From positions 62,001 through 126,000 of the forward strand of contig JAQTOU010000004.1 of assembly GCA_028713125.1 (NCBI GenBank): a stretch of DNA of 64,000 bases. The letters run 5' to 3'. This document shows, in pieces, positions 53,653 to 62,400 of the stretch. This DNA is from Elusimicrobiales bacterium. Its GTDB lineage: Bacteria; Elusimicrobiota; Elusimicrobia; Elusimicrobiales; UBA9959. The notes beneath the pieces are model-generated. The model saw only the letters and a list, made by a program, of their open reading frames with translations. It ran no database searches and was not told where the DNA came from. Made by a program: the position numbers and the translations under genes. The first letter of the stretch is position 1; each line of letters opens with the position of its first letter.

Positions 53653-54513
53653 ATGAAAGTAACGGAACGCCTTAAAGCGGGAGGAAAGCTTTTTTCCTTC
53701 GAATTCTATCCGCCGAAGACGGAAGCGGACTCGGCGAAGCTTTTCGAAGCGGCGCGCGAGCTGAAAAAGCTCAACCCGGATTTCGTTTCGGTGACTAATT
53801 CCTCCAGCGGGACGCTCAAGTACCGGACCGCGGCGCTTTCCGGCGTCCTTAAAGCGGAGCTCGGGCTCGACGTGGTGGCGCATCTGACCTGCGTGGCGCA
53901 TACGCGCGCGGAGATAATGGAGATCTGCGCCGGCCTCAAGAGCATGGGGATAAAGAACATCCTTGCGCTGCGCGGGGACATCCACAATATCGAAGGGCTG
54001 CAGCCCCGCCGGGATTACAGCTACGCGGCGCAGCTTACGGCGGACCTGGCGAAGACCGGCGACTTCGCCATCGGCGGCGCCTGCTACCCGGAGAAGCACC
54101 CCGAGGCGCCCTCTTTCGAAGAGGATATCGTCCATCTCAAAGAGAAGGTCGCCGCGGGCGCGGAGTACCTTATCACCCAGCTTTTCTTCGACAATGTCTT
54201 TTATTTCAAATTTCTTGAAAAGACGGCCGCGGCGGGGATAAGCGTGCCCATCCTCCCGGGGCTGATGCCGATAACCGGCTATAAACAGATGCAGAATTTC
54301 ACGCAGATGATGAAGGTAAGCGTCCCCGACGCGCTGCGGGCCGGGATAGAGCGCTGGGACGGGGACAAGGACGGGATGTTCAAGTTCAGCGTGGAGTATG
54401 CCTCGGCGCAGGCGGCGGAGCTTCTTAAGAACGGCGCGCCGGGCCTGCATCTTTACACGCTCAACCGAAGCAAGGCCGCGATCGCTATTCTTAAGAACGT
54501 GAAGGGCGGCTGA
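53653..54513 (+). CDS. metF: 5,10-methylenetetrahydrofolate reductase
   Basis: 286 residues, TIM-barrel flavoenzyme of the MetF family. Visible: FSFEFYPPKTEAD with the catalytic Glu, VSVTNSSSGT, AHLTCVAHTRAEI, LALRGDIH, and FTQMMKVSVPDAL. It makes 5-methyl-THF for methionine synthesis. Length is usual. Directly downstream of lepB with no gap. Confidence 0.95.
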   Translation: MKVTERLKAGGKLFSFEFYPPKTEADSAKLFEAARELKKLNPDFVSVTNSSSGTLKYRTAALSGVLKAELGLDVVAHLTCVAHTRAEIMEICAGLKSMGIKNILALRGDIHNIEGLQPRRDYSYAAQLTADLAKTGDFAIGGACYPEKHPEAPSFEEDIVHLKEKVAAGAEYLITQLFFDNVFYFKFLEKTAAAGISVPILPGLMPITGYKQMQNFTQMMKVSVPDALRAGIERWDGDKDGMFKFSVEYASAQAAELLKNGAPGLHLYTLNRSKAAIAILKNVKGG

Positions 54514-54536
54514 TAAAACGGGGTTTGGGAAAAACA

Positions 54537-55301
54537 ATGGAAATTATTCACACTATAGAAGTTAAAGCTCTGGTAGAGCTGCAGAAAATGGACGCCGCGA
54601 TGGACGCGAAGAAGGCTATAGCCGCCGGCGTCCCGGTCAAGATCGCCGCGCTTAACGCCGCTTTCGAGGCGAAAAAAAGATCTATGAGCGCGGCCCACGA
54701 GGCCCTTCTCGCTTTGCAGGTGAAAAAGAAGGACTCCGAACTTAAAATAGCGGAAGCCGAAGAGGGGATCCGCAAGCACCAGCGCGAGCTGAATTTGGTG
54801 AAGGATAATAACGCTTTCAAGGCCCTGCTTAGCGAGATCGAGAACGATAAGAAGAACAAGGACGAGCTCGAGACGGGCATCCTTTTCCTCCTGGAGGAGA
54901 TAGACAAGGCTTCGGTCCAGGACAAGGCTATACGCGAGGAAGTTAAGAAGATAGAAGAGACGATGCGCGCGGAGGTCGCGGCGCTCGAGGCGACGGCTAA
55001 AGAGATAGCGGCCGGCCTTGAGACGGCGAAGGCGGAGCGGGCGGCCGCGGCGGCGGCGCTGAACCCGGACCTGCTCGAGAAATACGAGAATATCCGCGTG
55101 AACAAGAAGGGGCTGGCGGTGGCCGTGGTGCACGAGGACCCGGCTACCCCCGGAAAGTATTCCTGCGGCGGCTGCCATATGAGCCTTACGCCGCAGAAGA
55201 CCCTGGATATAAAAAAGCACGATACTTTCGCTGTCTGCCAGGACTGCCGCCGCCTTATGTATCTTGAAAAAACGGTTTACGGAGAGCCAGTAAAGGAATA
55301 A
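54537..55301 (+). CDS. Coiled-coil protein with C4-type zinc ribbon
   Basis: 254 residues from ATG at 54537 (an upstream TTG is in frame). Residues about 5-190 are a long, charged coiled coil. The C-terminus has two Cys pairs, YSCGGCHMSL and AVCQDCRRLMY, forming a zinc ribbon of the DUF164/zf-RING_7 type. Probably nucleic-acid associated; function not established. The RNase P RNA gene follows. Confidence 0.88.
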   Translation: MEIIHTIEVKALVELQKMDAAMDAKKAIAAGVPVKIAALNAAFEAKKRSMSAAHEALLALQVKKKDSELKIAEAEEGIRKHQRELNLVKDNNAFKALLSEIENDKKNKDELETGILFLLEEIDKASVQDKAIREEVKKIEETMRAEVAALEATAKEIAAGLETAKAERAAAAAALNPDLLEKYENIRVNKKGLAVAVVHEDPATPGKYSCGGCHMSLTPQKTLDIKKHDTFAVCQDCRRLMYLEKTVYGEPVKE

Positions 55302-55319
55302 GTCAGCTTACGGGTGATT

Positions 55320-55455
55320 ATTCGCCGGAAATTTCCTGATGGAAATTTCCCCGCGCATAGCGCGGGCGACGAGCGCGGCGTACACCCTTTCGGACATCGC
55401 GCATAGCGCTTGTCCTCAACCCGCTGAAGCGGGGAATTCCGCAAGCGGAATTCGG
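55320..55455. repeat. Cluster of small palindromes upstream of rnpB
   Basis: Five or more consecutive short inverted repeats: GGAAATTTCC twice (55327-55336, 55341-55350), CCCGCGC-ATA-GCGCGGG (55350-55366), GGACA...TGTCC around GCGC-ATA-GCGC (55392-55415), CCCGCT-GA-AGCGGG (55420-55433), and GAATTCCGC-AA-GCGGAATTC (55434-55453). No gene or promoter is obvious among them. Confidence 0.6.
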
Positions 55456-55460
55456 GATAT

Positions 55461-55850
55461 TTCAGACCGCGGATGGAGGGCCGCTCTTCCCGCAAGGGAG
55501 GGGAGGAACTTCCGAACTTCACAGGGCAGGGTGCCGGTTCAAACTTCGCAGCATAATATGTGCGGGGCATAGGCCGGGAGGCGGGGGCGAGATCCCCCGT
55601 TTACGGATAGCGCCACAGAAAATATACCGCCCCGCAAGGGGTAAGGGTGAAAAGGTGCGGTAAGAGCGCACCGCGTACGCAGAGATGCGTGCGGCAGGGC
55701 AAGCCCCTCCTGAAGCAAGGCCAAAATTGCGCTTGGACTGCCCGTCCGGCCCCCTCCGGGGGGCGGCGCAGAGTGGGCCGCAACAGATAAATGGTCCTCC
55801 AGGTCCCGCAAGGGGCTGGACAGAATTCGGGGTACAATCCGCGGTCTGAA
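55461..55850 (+). ncRNA. rnpB: RNase P RNA, bacterial class A
   Basis: The ends pair perfectly as helix P1: TTCAGACCGCGGA (55461-55473) with TCCGCGGTCTGAA (55838-55850). In between, in the right order, are the conserved blocks ACAGGGCAGGGTGCC, ACAGAAAATATACCGCC, GGTAAGGGTGAAAAGGTGCG with GGTAAGAGCGCACC, and ACAGAATTCGGGGTACAATC near the 3' end. About 390 nucleotides, as expected. Several GCAA tetraloops cap stems. The 5' conserved block reads GAGGAACTTCCGAACTTC, which differs from the usual GAGGAAAGTCCGGGC. This is the catalytic RNA that trims tRNA 5' leaders. Confidence 0.95.
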
Positions 55851-56091
55851 ATGTTTTGGGGCCTGTCAGCGGGGGCGGAACGCAAAACCCGCTCTGCGTG
55901 CGCCAGGCCGGCCGGAACGCAAAATCGGCGTCGCGCACACCGTGCGCGCGCCTGCCGGTCAAGAAAGTGGCCGGGGCGGCCACGCGGCCATTCCCGCGCT
56001 TACGCAAGCGTCGGCCTCCGACGGGCTTTTGCTAACCCGGCCGGCCCGTCGCACGCGGCGCCCTCGTTAGAGGGGTAGTAAGGAGACAAAT
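55851..56091. other. GC-rich region without a recognised gene, after rnpB
   Basis: Contains short palindromes, for example CGCGCAC-ACC-GTGCGCG (55932-55948) and CGCTT-ACGC-AAGCG near 55999. Small open frames occur on both strands but show no family features. A good ribosome site (AAGGAGA) for the next gene lies at its end. Confidence 0.4.
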
Positions 56092-56364
56092 ATGGACTCG
56101 CTAGGACAGAAGATACCTGAGATAAAGTATTCTTCGGACGCTAATGAGATACCCTGGGACAGCGCGGTGGTGTGGACTATTATGCCGCGGGTGGGGCCGC
56201 GGGTTTATGAGTGGGTGGAGGCCCAGCATATACGCTATGTCTCCTGGACCAACGGGCTGGTCAATATTATGCCCGAGAACAGCTCCATCCTCAGCAATTC
56301 CTGCCAGTGCATGGTTCTTCCCTCCGGCTTCGTCTGGGTAGGCAAAAACGTGAAAGTCTCCTGA
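56092..56364 (+). CDS. Small protein of unknown function
   Basis: 90 residues; ATG preceded by AAGGAGACAAAT, a strong ribosome site. The sequence is Trp- and aromatic-rich (AVVWTIMPRVGPRVYEWVEA; LPSGFVWVGKNVKVS) with two Cys in NSCQCMVL. No signal peptide or membrane helix. Followed by a clear terminator, so it forms a single-gene unit. I do not recognise the family. Confidence 0.6.
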   Translation: MDSLGQKIPEIKYSSDANEIPWDSAVVWTIMPRVGPRVYEWVEAQHIRYVSWTNGLVNIMPENSSILSNSCQCMVLPSGFVWVGKNVKVS

Positions 56365-56393
56365 CTTGCGGTAAACCCGGACTTTAAAGAATC

Positions 56394-56421
56394 CCCGCCC
56401 TTAACCGGCGGGTATTTTTTT
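56394..56421 (+). terminator. Intrinsic terminator after the 90-residue gene
   Basis: CCCGCC (56394-56399) pairs with GGCGGG (56407-56412), then TATTTTTTT. Confidence 0.85.
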
Positions 56422-56444
56422 CCTTGCGCGGCCGGGCTGAGTAA

Positions 56445-56473
56445 AGGACAGTCTGAATTTATATTTGTATAAT
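56445..56473 (+). promoter_or_regulatory. Promoter candidate for the PLP-enzyme operon
   Basis: Perfect TATAAT at 56468-56473 with AGGACA 17 bases upstream (four of six -35 bases). The GGAGG ribosome site and ATG follow within 45 bases. Confidence 0.5.
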
Positions 56474-56513
56474 AAAATTAAGATTTTCGCGAAGAATATT
56501 ACGGAGGACTTCT

Positions 56514-57962
56514 ATGGCTAAGCTTAAGGTGAATGCGGCGATCGTGAAGAAGAACGCGGCGCTGTGCAGGAAGCGCAAGATAGTGATACCCACTTTCGCG
56601 CAGATGAAGGACCATACCCTCATTCCCGACAAGACCAAGAAAGCCCTCAAGCCCGTGGGGCTCTGGGACATCAATCCCCTCAACCTTTTCCGCATTAACT
56701 GGCATAATGACCACAATACCGGGCTCTTCAACGGCGTCAACTTCCTGGAGATCCCCAGGGAAATAACCGGCATAGACGCACGCGTCATCGGCATAGTAGG
56801 CAAATATTTCCCCACCGGCGCCCATAAAGTCGGCGCCGCTTTCGGCTGCCTCGCGCCCCAGCTCGTCACCGGGCAGTTCGACGCCCAGGCCCAGAAAGCC
56901 GTCTGGCCCTCCACCGGCAATTACTGCCGCGGCGGCGCTTTCGATTCGAAGCTCCTCGGAACCACCCCCATCGCCATCCTCCCCGAGGGCATGTCCAAAG
57001 AGCGCTTCGCCTGGCTCAAACAGATAGGCTCCGAGGTCATAGCCACCCCCGGCACCGAATCCAACGTGAAAGAAATTTATGACAAGTGCTGGGAAATTAA
57101 AAAGACCCGCAAAGACTGCGTCATCTTCAACCAGTTCGAAGAGATGGGCAACCCCACCTGGCATTACCACGTCACCGGCTCCGCCCTCGAAGAAGCCTTC
57201 AACGCGATAAAAGGCCCCAAGAGCCGCCTCGCCGCCTTCACCTCCGCCACCGGTTCCGCCGGAACCATCGGCGCCGGCGACTATCTCAAGAAGAAATTCC
57301 CCGGAATGAAGATCGTCGCCTCCGAGGCCCTGCAGTGCCCCACCATCCTCAATAACGGCTTCGGCGAGCACCGCATAGAAGGCATCGGAGACAAACACAT
57401 CCCCTGGGTGCACAATGTCCGCAATACAGACGTGGTCACCGCCATAGACGACGAGGCCTGCGTCCGGATAGCCCGCCTCTTCAATGAGCCGGAAGGCAGG
57501 AAGGTCCTGGCCGAGTACGGAGTAAAGAAAGAGGTCGCGGCGAACCTTTCGCTTCTTGGCTTCTCCGGCATCTCCAATTTGCTCAGCGCGATCAAGACCG
57601 CGAAGTATTATGAAATGGGCAAAGACGACGTCATCGTCACCGTCTTCACGGATTCCATGGACCTCTACGGCTCCCGCCTCAAGGAGCTCGACGAACAGCT
57701 TGGCAAATATACCCGCGAGAACGCCCTGGTGGACTTCGAACGCCGCCTGCTCGGCGAGAGCGTCAATTACATGAAAGAGCTCACCTACACCGACGGCAAG
57801 GCCGTCCACAATCTGAAATACTTCACCTGGGTGGAGCAGCAGGGCCGCACATCGGACGAGCTGCGCCAGCTCTGGGACCCGTCTTTCTGGGACGAGACTT
57901 TCGGCATGGTAAGCGAGTACGACAGGCTGATAGAAGCTTTCAATAAGGAAGTAGCGCTCTAA
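56514..57962 (+). CDS. PLP-dependent fold-II enzyme (cysteine/threonine synthase-like)
   Basis: 482 residues, ATG after GGAGG. The PLP-binding lysine is Lys105 in PTGAHKVGAAF, and a Gly-rich phosphate loop is seen in TSATGSAGTIGAGD. Other strings: WPSTGNYCRGGAFDSKLLG and SEALQCPTILNNGFGEHRIEG. This matches the long beta-family PLP proteins often annotated as cysteine-synthase-like or PLP-dependent protein beta subunit. The reaction is not established. One-base overlap with a CpXC-domain protein suggests a shared task. Confidence 0.82.
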   Translation: MAKLKVNAAIVKKNAALCRKRKIVIPTFAQMKDHTLIPDKTKKALKPVGLWDINPLNLFRINWHNDHNTGLFNGVNFLEIPREITGIDARVIGIVGKYFPTGAHKVGAAFGCLAPQLVTGQFDAQAQKAVWPSTGNYCRGGAFDSKLLGTTPIAILPEGMSKERFAWLKQIGSEVIATPGTESNVKEIYDKCWEIKKTRKDCVIFNQFEEMGNPTWHYHVTGSALEEAFNAIKGPKSRLAAFTSATGSAGTIGAGDYLKKKFPGMKIVASEALQCPTILNNGFGEHRIEGIGDKHIPWVHNVRNTDVVTAIDDEACVRIARLFNEPEGRKVLAEYGVKKEVAANLSLLGFSGISNLLSAIKTAKYYEMGKDDVIVTVFTDSMDLYGSRLKELDEQLGKYTRENALVDFERRLLGESVNYMKELTYTDGKAVHNLKYFTWVEQQGRTSDELRQLWDPSFWDETFGMVSEYDRLIEAFNKEVAL

Positions 57963-58609
57963 TGGCTACCAAAGGCGTTTTCAGGGTAGAGTGTCCCCAC
58001 TGCGGCGAAAGCTTCGACGCGGACTTCTGGACCGTGGTCCGCGGGGACCGCGACCATGACGTGAAAGAGCTTATCCTCAGCGGCGAGTTCGACCTGCTGG
58101 TCTGCCCCAAGTGCGAAGAGATGGTCCAGCACGAAGAGCCTTTCCTTTACATAGATCCCACCAGGGATATCCTGGCTTTCGTAATGCCGGAATCCTACGA
58201 AGCCGAGAAAGATAAGTGGATAGCCCGCATGCAGGCCGACTATGAGCCGGTGCGCGGCAAGCTGACCGGCGGCCAGGGCCTAAGCGGCGAGCCGCTTTAC
58301 TTTTTCGGGCTGGGCCAGCTTTCCGCCATGCTCGAGAACGACAAGGACCGCGAGGAAGAGACCGAAGTGATGGAGTTCATGGCCCGCGAAGACGGCCTGC
58401 AGCTTCTGCCCGTAAAGCCTGCCGCCGCGCGCGAGCTGGACCTGCCCTTCACTATTCCAGTGAAGACGGGCCTGGCCGGCCGCACGGCCGCCCTAAGCGC
58501 CGCCGAAAGCCTTTACGCGAAGAACGACGCCCTGCCCCGCCTTAAGAAGCTCGTGGACTTTCTCAGGACTCCCGGCAGCGAAACCGTGCCCTTCCTTAAA
58601 ACTAAATGA
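57962..58609 (+). CDS. CpXC-domain protein
   Basis: 215 residues. Two zinc-ribbon-like Cys pairs near the N-terminus: VECPHCGESFDADFWTVVRG and LLVCPKCEEMVQHEEP, the CpXC arrangement. The C-terminal ~100 residues are acidic and helical. No enzyme motif. Start overlaps the PLP enzyme stop by one base and its stop overlaps the nucleotidyltransferase start by four. Confidence 0.8.
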   Translation: MATKGVFRVECPHCGESFDADFWTVVRGDRDHDVKELILSGEFDLLVCPKCEEMVQHEEPFLYIDPTRDILAFVMPESYEAEKDKWIARMQADYEPVRGKLTGGQGLSGEPLYFFGLGQLSAMLENDKDREEETEVMEFMAREDGLQLLPVKPAAARELDLPFTIPVKTGLAGRTAALSAAESLYAKNDALPRLKKLVDFLRTPGSETVPFLKTK

Positions 58610-59490
58610 AGCTTGTCCCGCTGAACGACCGCCCGCTGCTCGAGAAAGCGGCCGCGCTGGCCGACGCCGCGGGACTGGAGCTTTACGCCGTGGGCGGCTG
58701 CGCCCGCGACTGGTCGCTCGGCCGGGAAAGCGCCGATATAGACTTCCTTCTGAGCGGGGACGCCGCAAGCGTGGTCGCCGGGCTGGAAAAAGAATACGGC
58801 GGCCGGCATGAAAAATTCGGGCCTTTCCTTACCGTCCGGTTTTTTTCCGCCGAAGGCCGAAGGCTGGACTTCGCCAGGTTCCGGAAAGAAACATATATTA
58901 AACCCGCGGCCCTGCCGAAGGTCTCGTCCGCCGCTTCGGCCGAAGAAGATCTGAAACGGCGGGATTTCGCCTGCAATGCGATGGCCGTGCGGCTGAACGG
59001 GCCTGAGGCCTTCGGCCTGCTCGACCCTTATAAAGGTCTTGAGGATATAAAGGCCGGGCAAGTGCGGGTTCTGCATGAGAAAAGTTTCGAGGACGACCCC
59101 ACCCGCGTCTTCCGGGCGGCGCGCTTCTGCGGCCGCTTCGGCTGGAAGCCGGAGGCCGGCACGCTGGAACTGGCGAAAGCCGCGGTCAAGTCCGGACTCC
59201 CCGGCCTTCTTTCCCGCGAAAGGCTGCGCAATGAGCTCGTGAAAATATTGGCGGAAGCCGATCCGCTGCCGGCCCTGGAGATCCTGCGCGAGCTGGGCGC
59301 GCTGGCTTTCATTCATCCTTCTCTCTCATTCGATAGCTCGATCCTGCCGCAGGCGGGCGTTCAAAGGCGCCTCGCCGCCCTTGCCGCCCTGGCGGGAACC
59401 GCCGGGGAAGATTTCGTGGCCGGGCTGAGGCTCTCGAAAAAAGAAACCGCCGAGATCCTCAGGATCTCGGCGGGCTTGCGGCGCGGTTAG
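58606..59490 (+). CDS. tRNA nucleotidyltransferase / poly(A) polymerase family protein (short)
   Basis: 294 residues. Class II head domain: YAVGGCARDWSLG, the metal-binding DxD in SADIDFLLSG, RLDFARFRKETY, KRRDFACNAMAV, LLDPYKGLEDI, and EDDPTRVFRAARFCGRFGW. The template-like motif LSRERLRNELVKIL follows. Most bacterial CCA enzymes run to about 380-450 residues; here the tail domain after about residue 290 is missing. It could be a CC- or A-adding specialist, a compact CCA enzyme, or a truncated one. Confidence 0.85.
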   Translation: MKLVPLNDRPLLEKAAALADAAGLELYAVGGCARDWSLGRESADIDFLLSGDAASVVAGLEKEYGGRHEKFGPFLTVRFFSAEGRRLDFARFRKETYIKPAALPKVSSAASAEEDLKRRDFACNAMAVRLNGPEAFGLLDPYKGLEDIKAGQVRVLHEKSFEDDPTRVFRAARFCGRFGWKPEAGTLELAKAAVKSGLPGLLSRERLRNELVKILAEADPLPALEILRELGALAFIHPSLSFDSSILPQAGVQRRLAALAALAGTAGEDFVAGLRLSKKETAEILRISAGLRRG

Positions 59491-59499
59491 CTCCGGTTT

Positions 59500-62400
59500 T
59501 TAATTTCCGTCTTTTTTATCCCCGGTCTCCCCGGGGTTTTCTATTTTCGGGTTGCGGGCGAAGTCCTGCAGCTTGGAGGTAAGCACCGCCGCGCGCCTGA
59601 CCGCCTCTATGATCCGCGAAATTTCCGTCTTTATCGGGCTCGAGGCCGCCAGGTCGTCGTCTATCAAAGTGGCGTAGCCGCTAATGGCCGCCAGCGCGTT
59701 ATTGAAGTCGTGGGCTATGGGCCGGGTCATCTTGCTGACCGCCTCGGAAGCCCGGGTAAGCGCGAGTTCCGATTCCATGCTCTTGATCGAGGTGATGTCG
59801 CGGGATATCCCGAGTACGCCCGTGGTCTCACCCCGGAAGTTGCGCATAGGGGTTTTTATCGTGTTGAAGTAATAACTCCCGGTCGGCAGCGTCCTGGGCC
59901 TGGTGAAATTCATGGTCCTGCCGGTCCGCACCACCTCCAGGTCTTCATTGCGGGCTTCCGTGACTTTTTCCAGCTGGAAAAGGTGAGAGTCCGACTTGCC
60001 GACTATTTCCTTGGGAGTTTTATTGAAGAGCCCTGAGAAGGACTTGTTCGCCATCATGTAGATGCCGTCCAGGTCTTTTATGAACATCGCGTCCGTGGTG
60101 GTGTCGAAGATCTGTTTCAAAGTCTCCTCGCTTTCCTTCACCATGCGCTCCATTCTTTTCTTCTCCGAGATATCCAGCGCCAGCCCCACTACGCCGCTCA
60201 CCTTCCCGTCCGAGTCCCTGAGGGGGGAAAGAAGCACGCTGAAATCGATGCCCTGGACCTTTTCCTCGTAAGTGACGTTCTTCCCCAGCAGCGCGCTGCG
60301 GTGCGCGGCCAGCGAAGGACTGTCCGGCCCGATCGGGCGGATGAATTCTTCCAGCGTCATGCCCATCAGCTGGTCGGGTTTAAGGCCCAGCGAAGCAAGG
60401 CCCTGGCCGCGGGAGAGGGTGAAGCGCAGCGTTTTGTCCAGCACCCAGAGCACGCCGTTGATCTGAGACATCGCCAGGTGCTGGCGCAGTTCGCTCAGGC
60501 GAAGCTGCTCTTCTATCCTCTTCCTGGCGCTGATATCGCGGATGGAGGCCTGGATGATCTGCTTGTCGCCTATATCGACGCGGGTCAGCAGGACCTCGGC
60601 GGAGAAGACGGGCCCGTAAAGGCGTTTATGCTCCCACTGGAAATAATTCGAGCCGGTCTTTAAAGCTATTTTCAGCATTTCTTTGGCTTTCTCGGCCGAC
60701 ACGCTCCCGTCCGGCTGCTTTCTGGGGGAGATGGCCCAGGGAGTCAGCTTCAGGAATCTTTTTTCGTCGGGCGCGCCGAACATTTTAAGGGTAGCCTTGT
60801 TGGCCTGGCCGAATTTCCAGTGCGGCGGTTCCAGGATCATTAGCGCGTCGCGCGAGGTCTCGAACAGGGCGCGGTATTTCTCCTCGTTTATCTTCAGGAT
60901 GTTTTCCAGGCGCTTGCTCTCGGTGATATCGGTGAATTGCCCCATAAGGCAATCGCGGCCGTCCAGGACCAGCCTGACGGTATGTATATTGACCCGGATA
61001 ACGACGCCGTCCTTGCGCAGGCAGGGGAGGTCGGGAGCCAGAACTTTTTCCCCGCGCGCCTGGGCCTCGAAATCAGCTATCACGTAAGGCAGGGCCTCTT
61101 TCGGATGAATGTCCTGCACGCCCAGCCGCGTGAGCTCTTTTTCGGTGTAGCCGAACATCCGGCACAGAGCCGGATTTGCGTAGATGAATTTCCTTGTTCT
61201 AATGTCCGCAACGAGTATCCCGGTCCCGAGACCAGAGAGGAGCGTCTTGTACCTGGCTTCCGATTCCCGCAGCGCCTTGCCCTCGAGTTTTCGCGCGGTG
61301 ATGTCGTGGGCGAGGCCTTCGACGCCCGTGATCTTTCCGTCCGGGCCGCGCAGCGGCGTCTCCGTGACTTCCAGCCAGTGTATGGAACCGTTCTTGTGGT
61401 AGATCTCCACTTCGTAGGCCGGCTGCTGTATTCCGCGCAGCGTGAGAGCGGTATATTTTTCTACGTCCCTGTTCCTTGGATTGTCGGTAAGATATCTGGT
61501 GAAGTGGGTGAGGAACTCTTTCTGGGAATAGCCGAGCGTGTCGGTTATCGTAGGGCTTAAATAATTGAATATCCCCTTCTTGTCATGCTGGTAAAAGAAG
61601 TATTCCTTTCCCAGGTTCTCGACGAGCCGCCTGTACTTTTCCTCGCTTTCCCGGATCCGGGTCTCGGCGATCCTTCGCTTTGAAATATCGTGGAAATGCC
61701 AGACCCGGCCGTAATATTCGCCCTCTTTGCCCAGTATGGCGGTCGAATAGCGCTCGAGGATGCGCCCGTCCCTGAGGAAGAGCTCGTCCCGGCTTTCCTC
61801 GTGCGGGTGCCTGTAAAGATACTCTACCCGCTTTAAAAAAGCTTCCGGGTCGGAAAGTTTGGCGCGTACCGCCTGCAGGGCCATTTTATCGGAGCCGATA
61901 GCCATGAGTTTATGGGGAAGCCCCCACATCTTGGTGAAATGCCGGTTGAAAGAGCGTATCTGTCCGTCTTTATCCACTACAAGTATGGCGTCGGGGGAGG
62001 CTTCCTGCTGGGCTCTTAAAAGCGCGGCCTGTTCCACGAGGTCGGCTTCCGCCTGCTTGCGCCTGGTGATGTCGCGGCAGAGGGCTACTATCTGGTAGGT
62101 GTCCCCCATCTTTACCACTGTGGCGTTGATCTCTATCGGTATGGCTTGCCCGCGCCTGTCCATATAGTCTACGGAGAGGTTCCTCGCGTGGCCGACCTTA
62201 ATGCATTTTTCTATCTCGCGCCTGTTGCGTGCCTTGTCGTAAGGGGCGGTCCATTCGGTTACCCGCCGGCCTAGTATATCTCGCATCCGCTTGCGGCCGG
62301 TAAGCCGCAGGTATTCTTTATTTGCGTCCACCACCTGGCCCTGCGAGTTAAGTATCAGGTAGCCGGTGTCCGTGCTTTCTACCAGGGCGCGGTATTTTTC

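Noticed and set aside
55851-56078. Small open frames after rnpB (for example 55791-56078)
   Set aside because: They overlap the RNA gene or GC-rich palindromes, lack ribosome sites and show no protein features.
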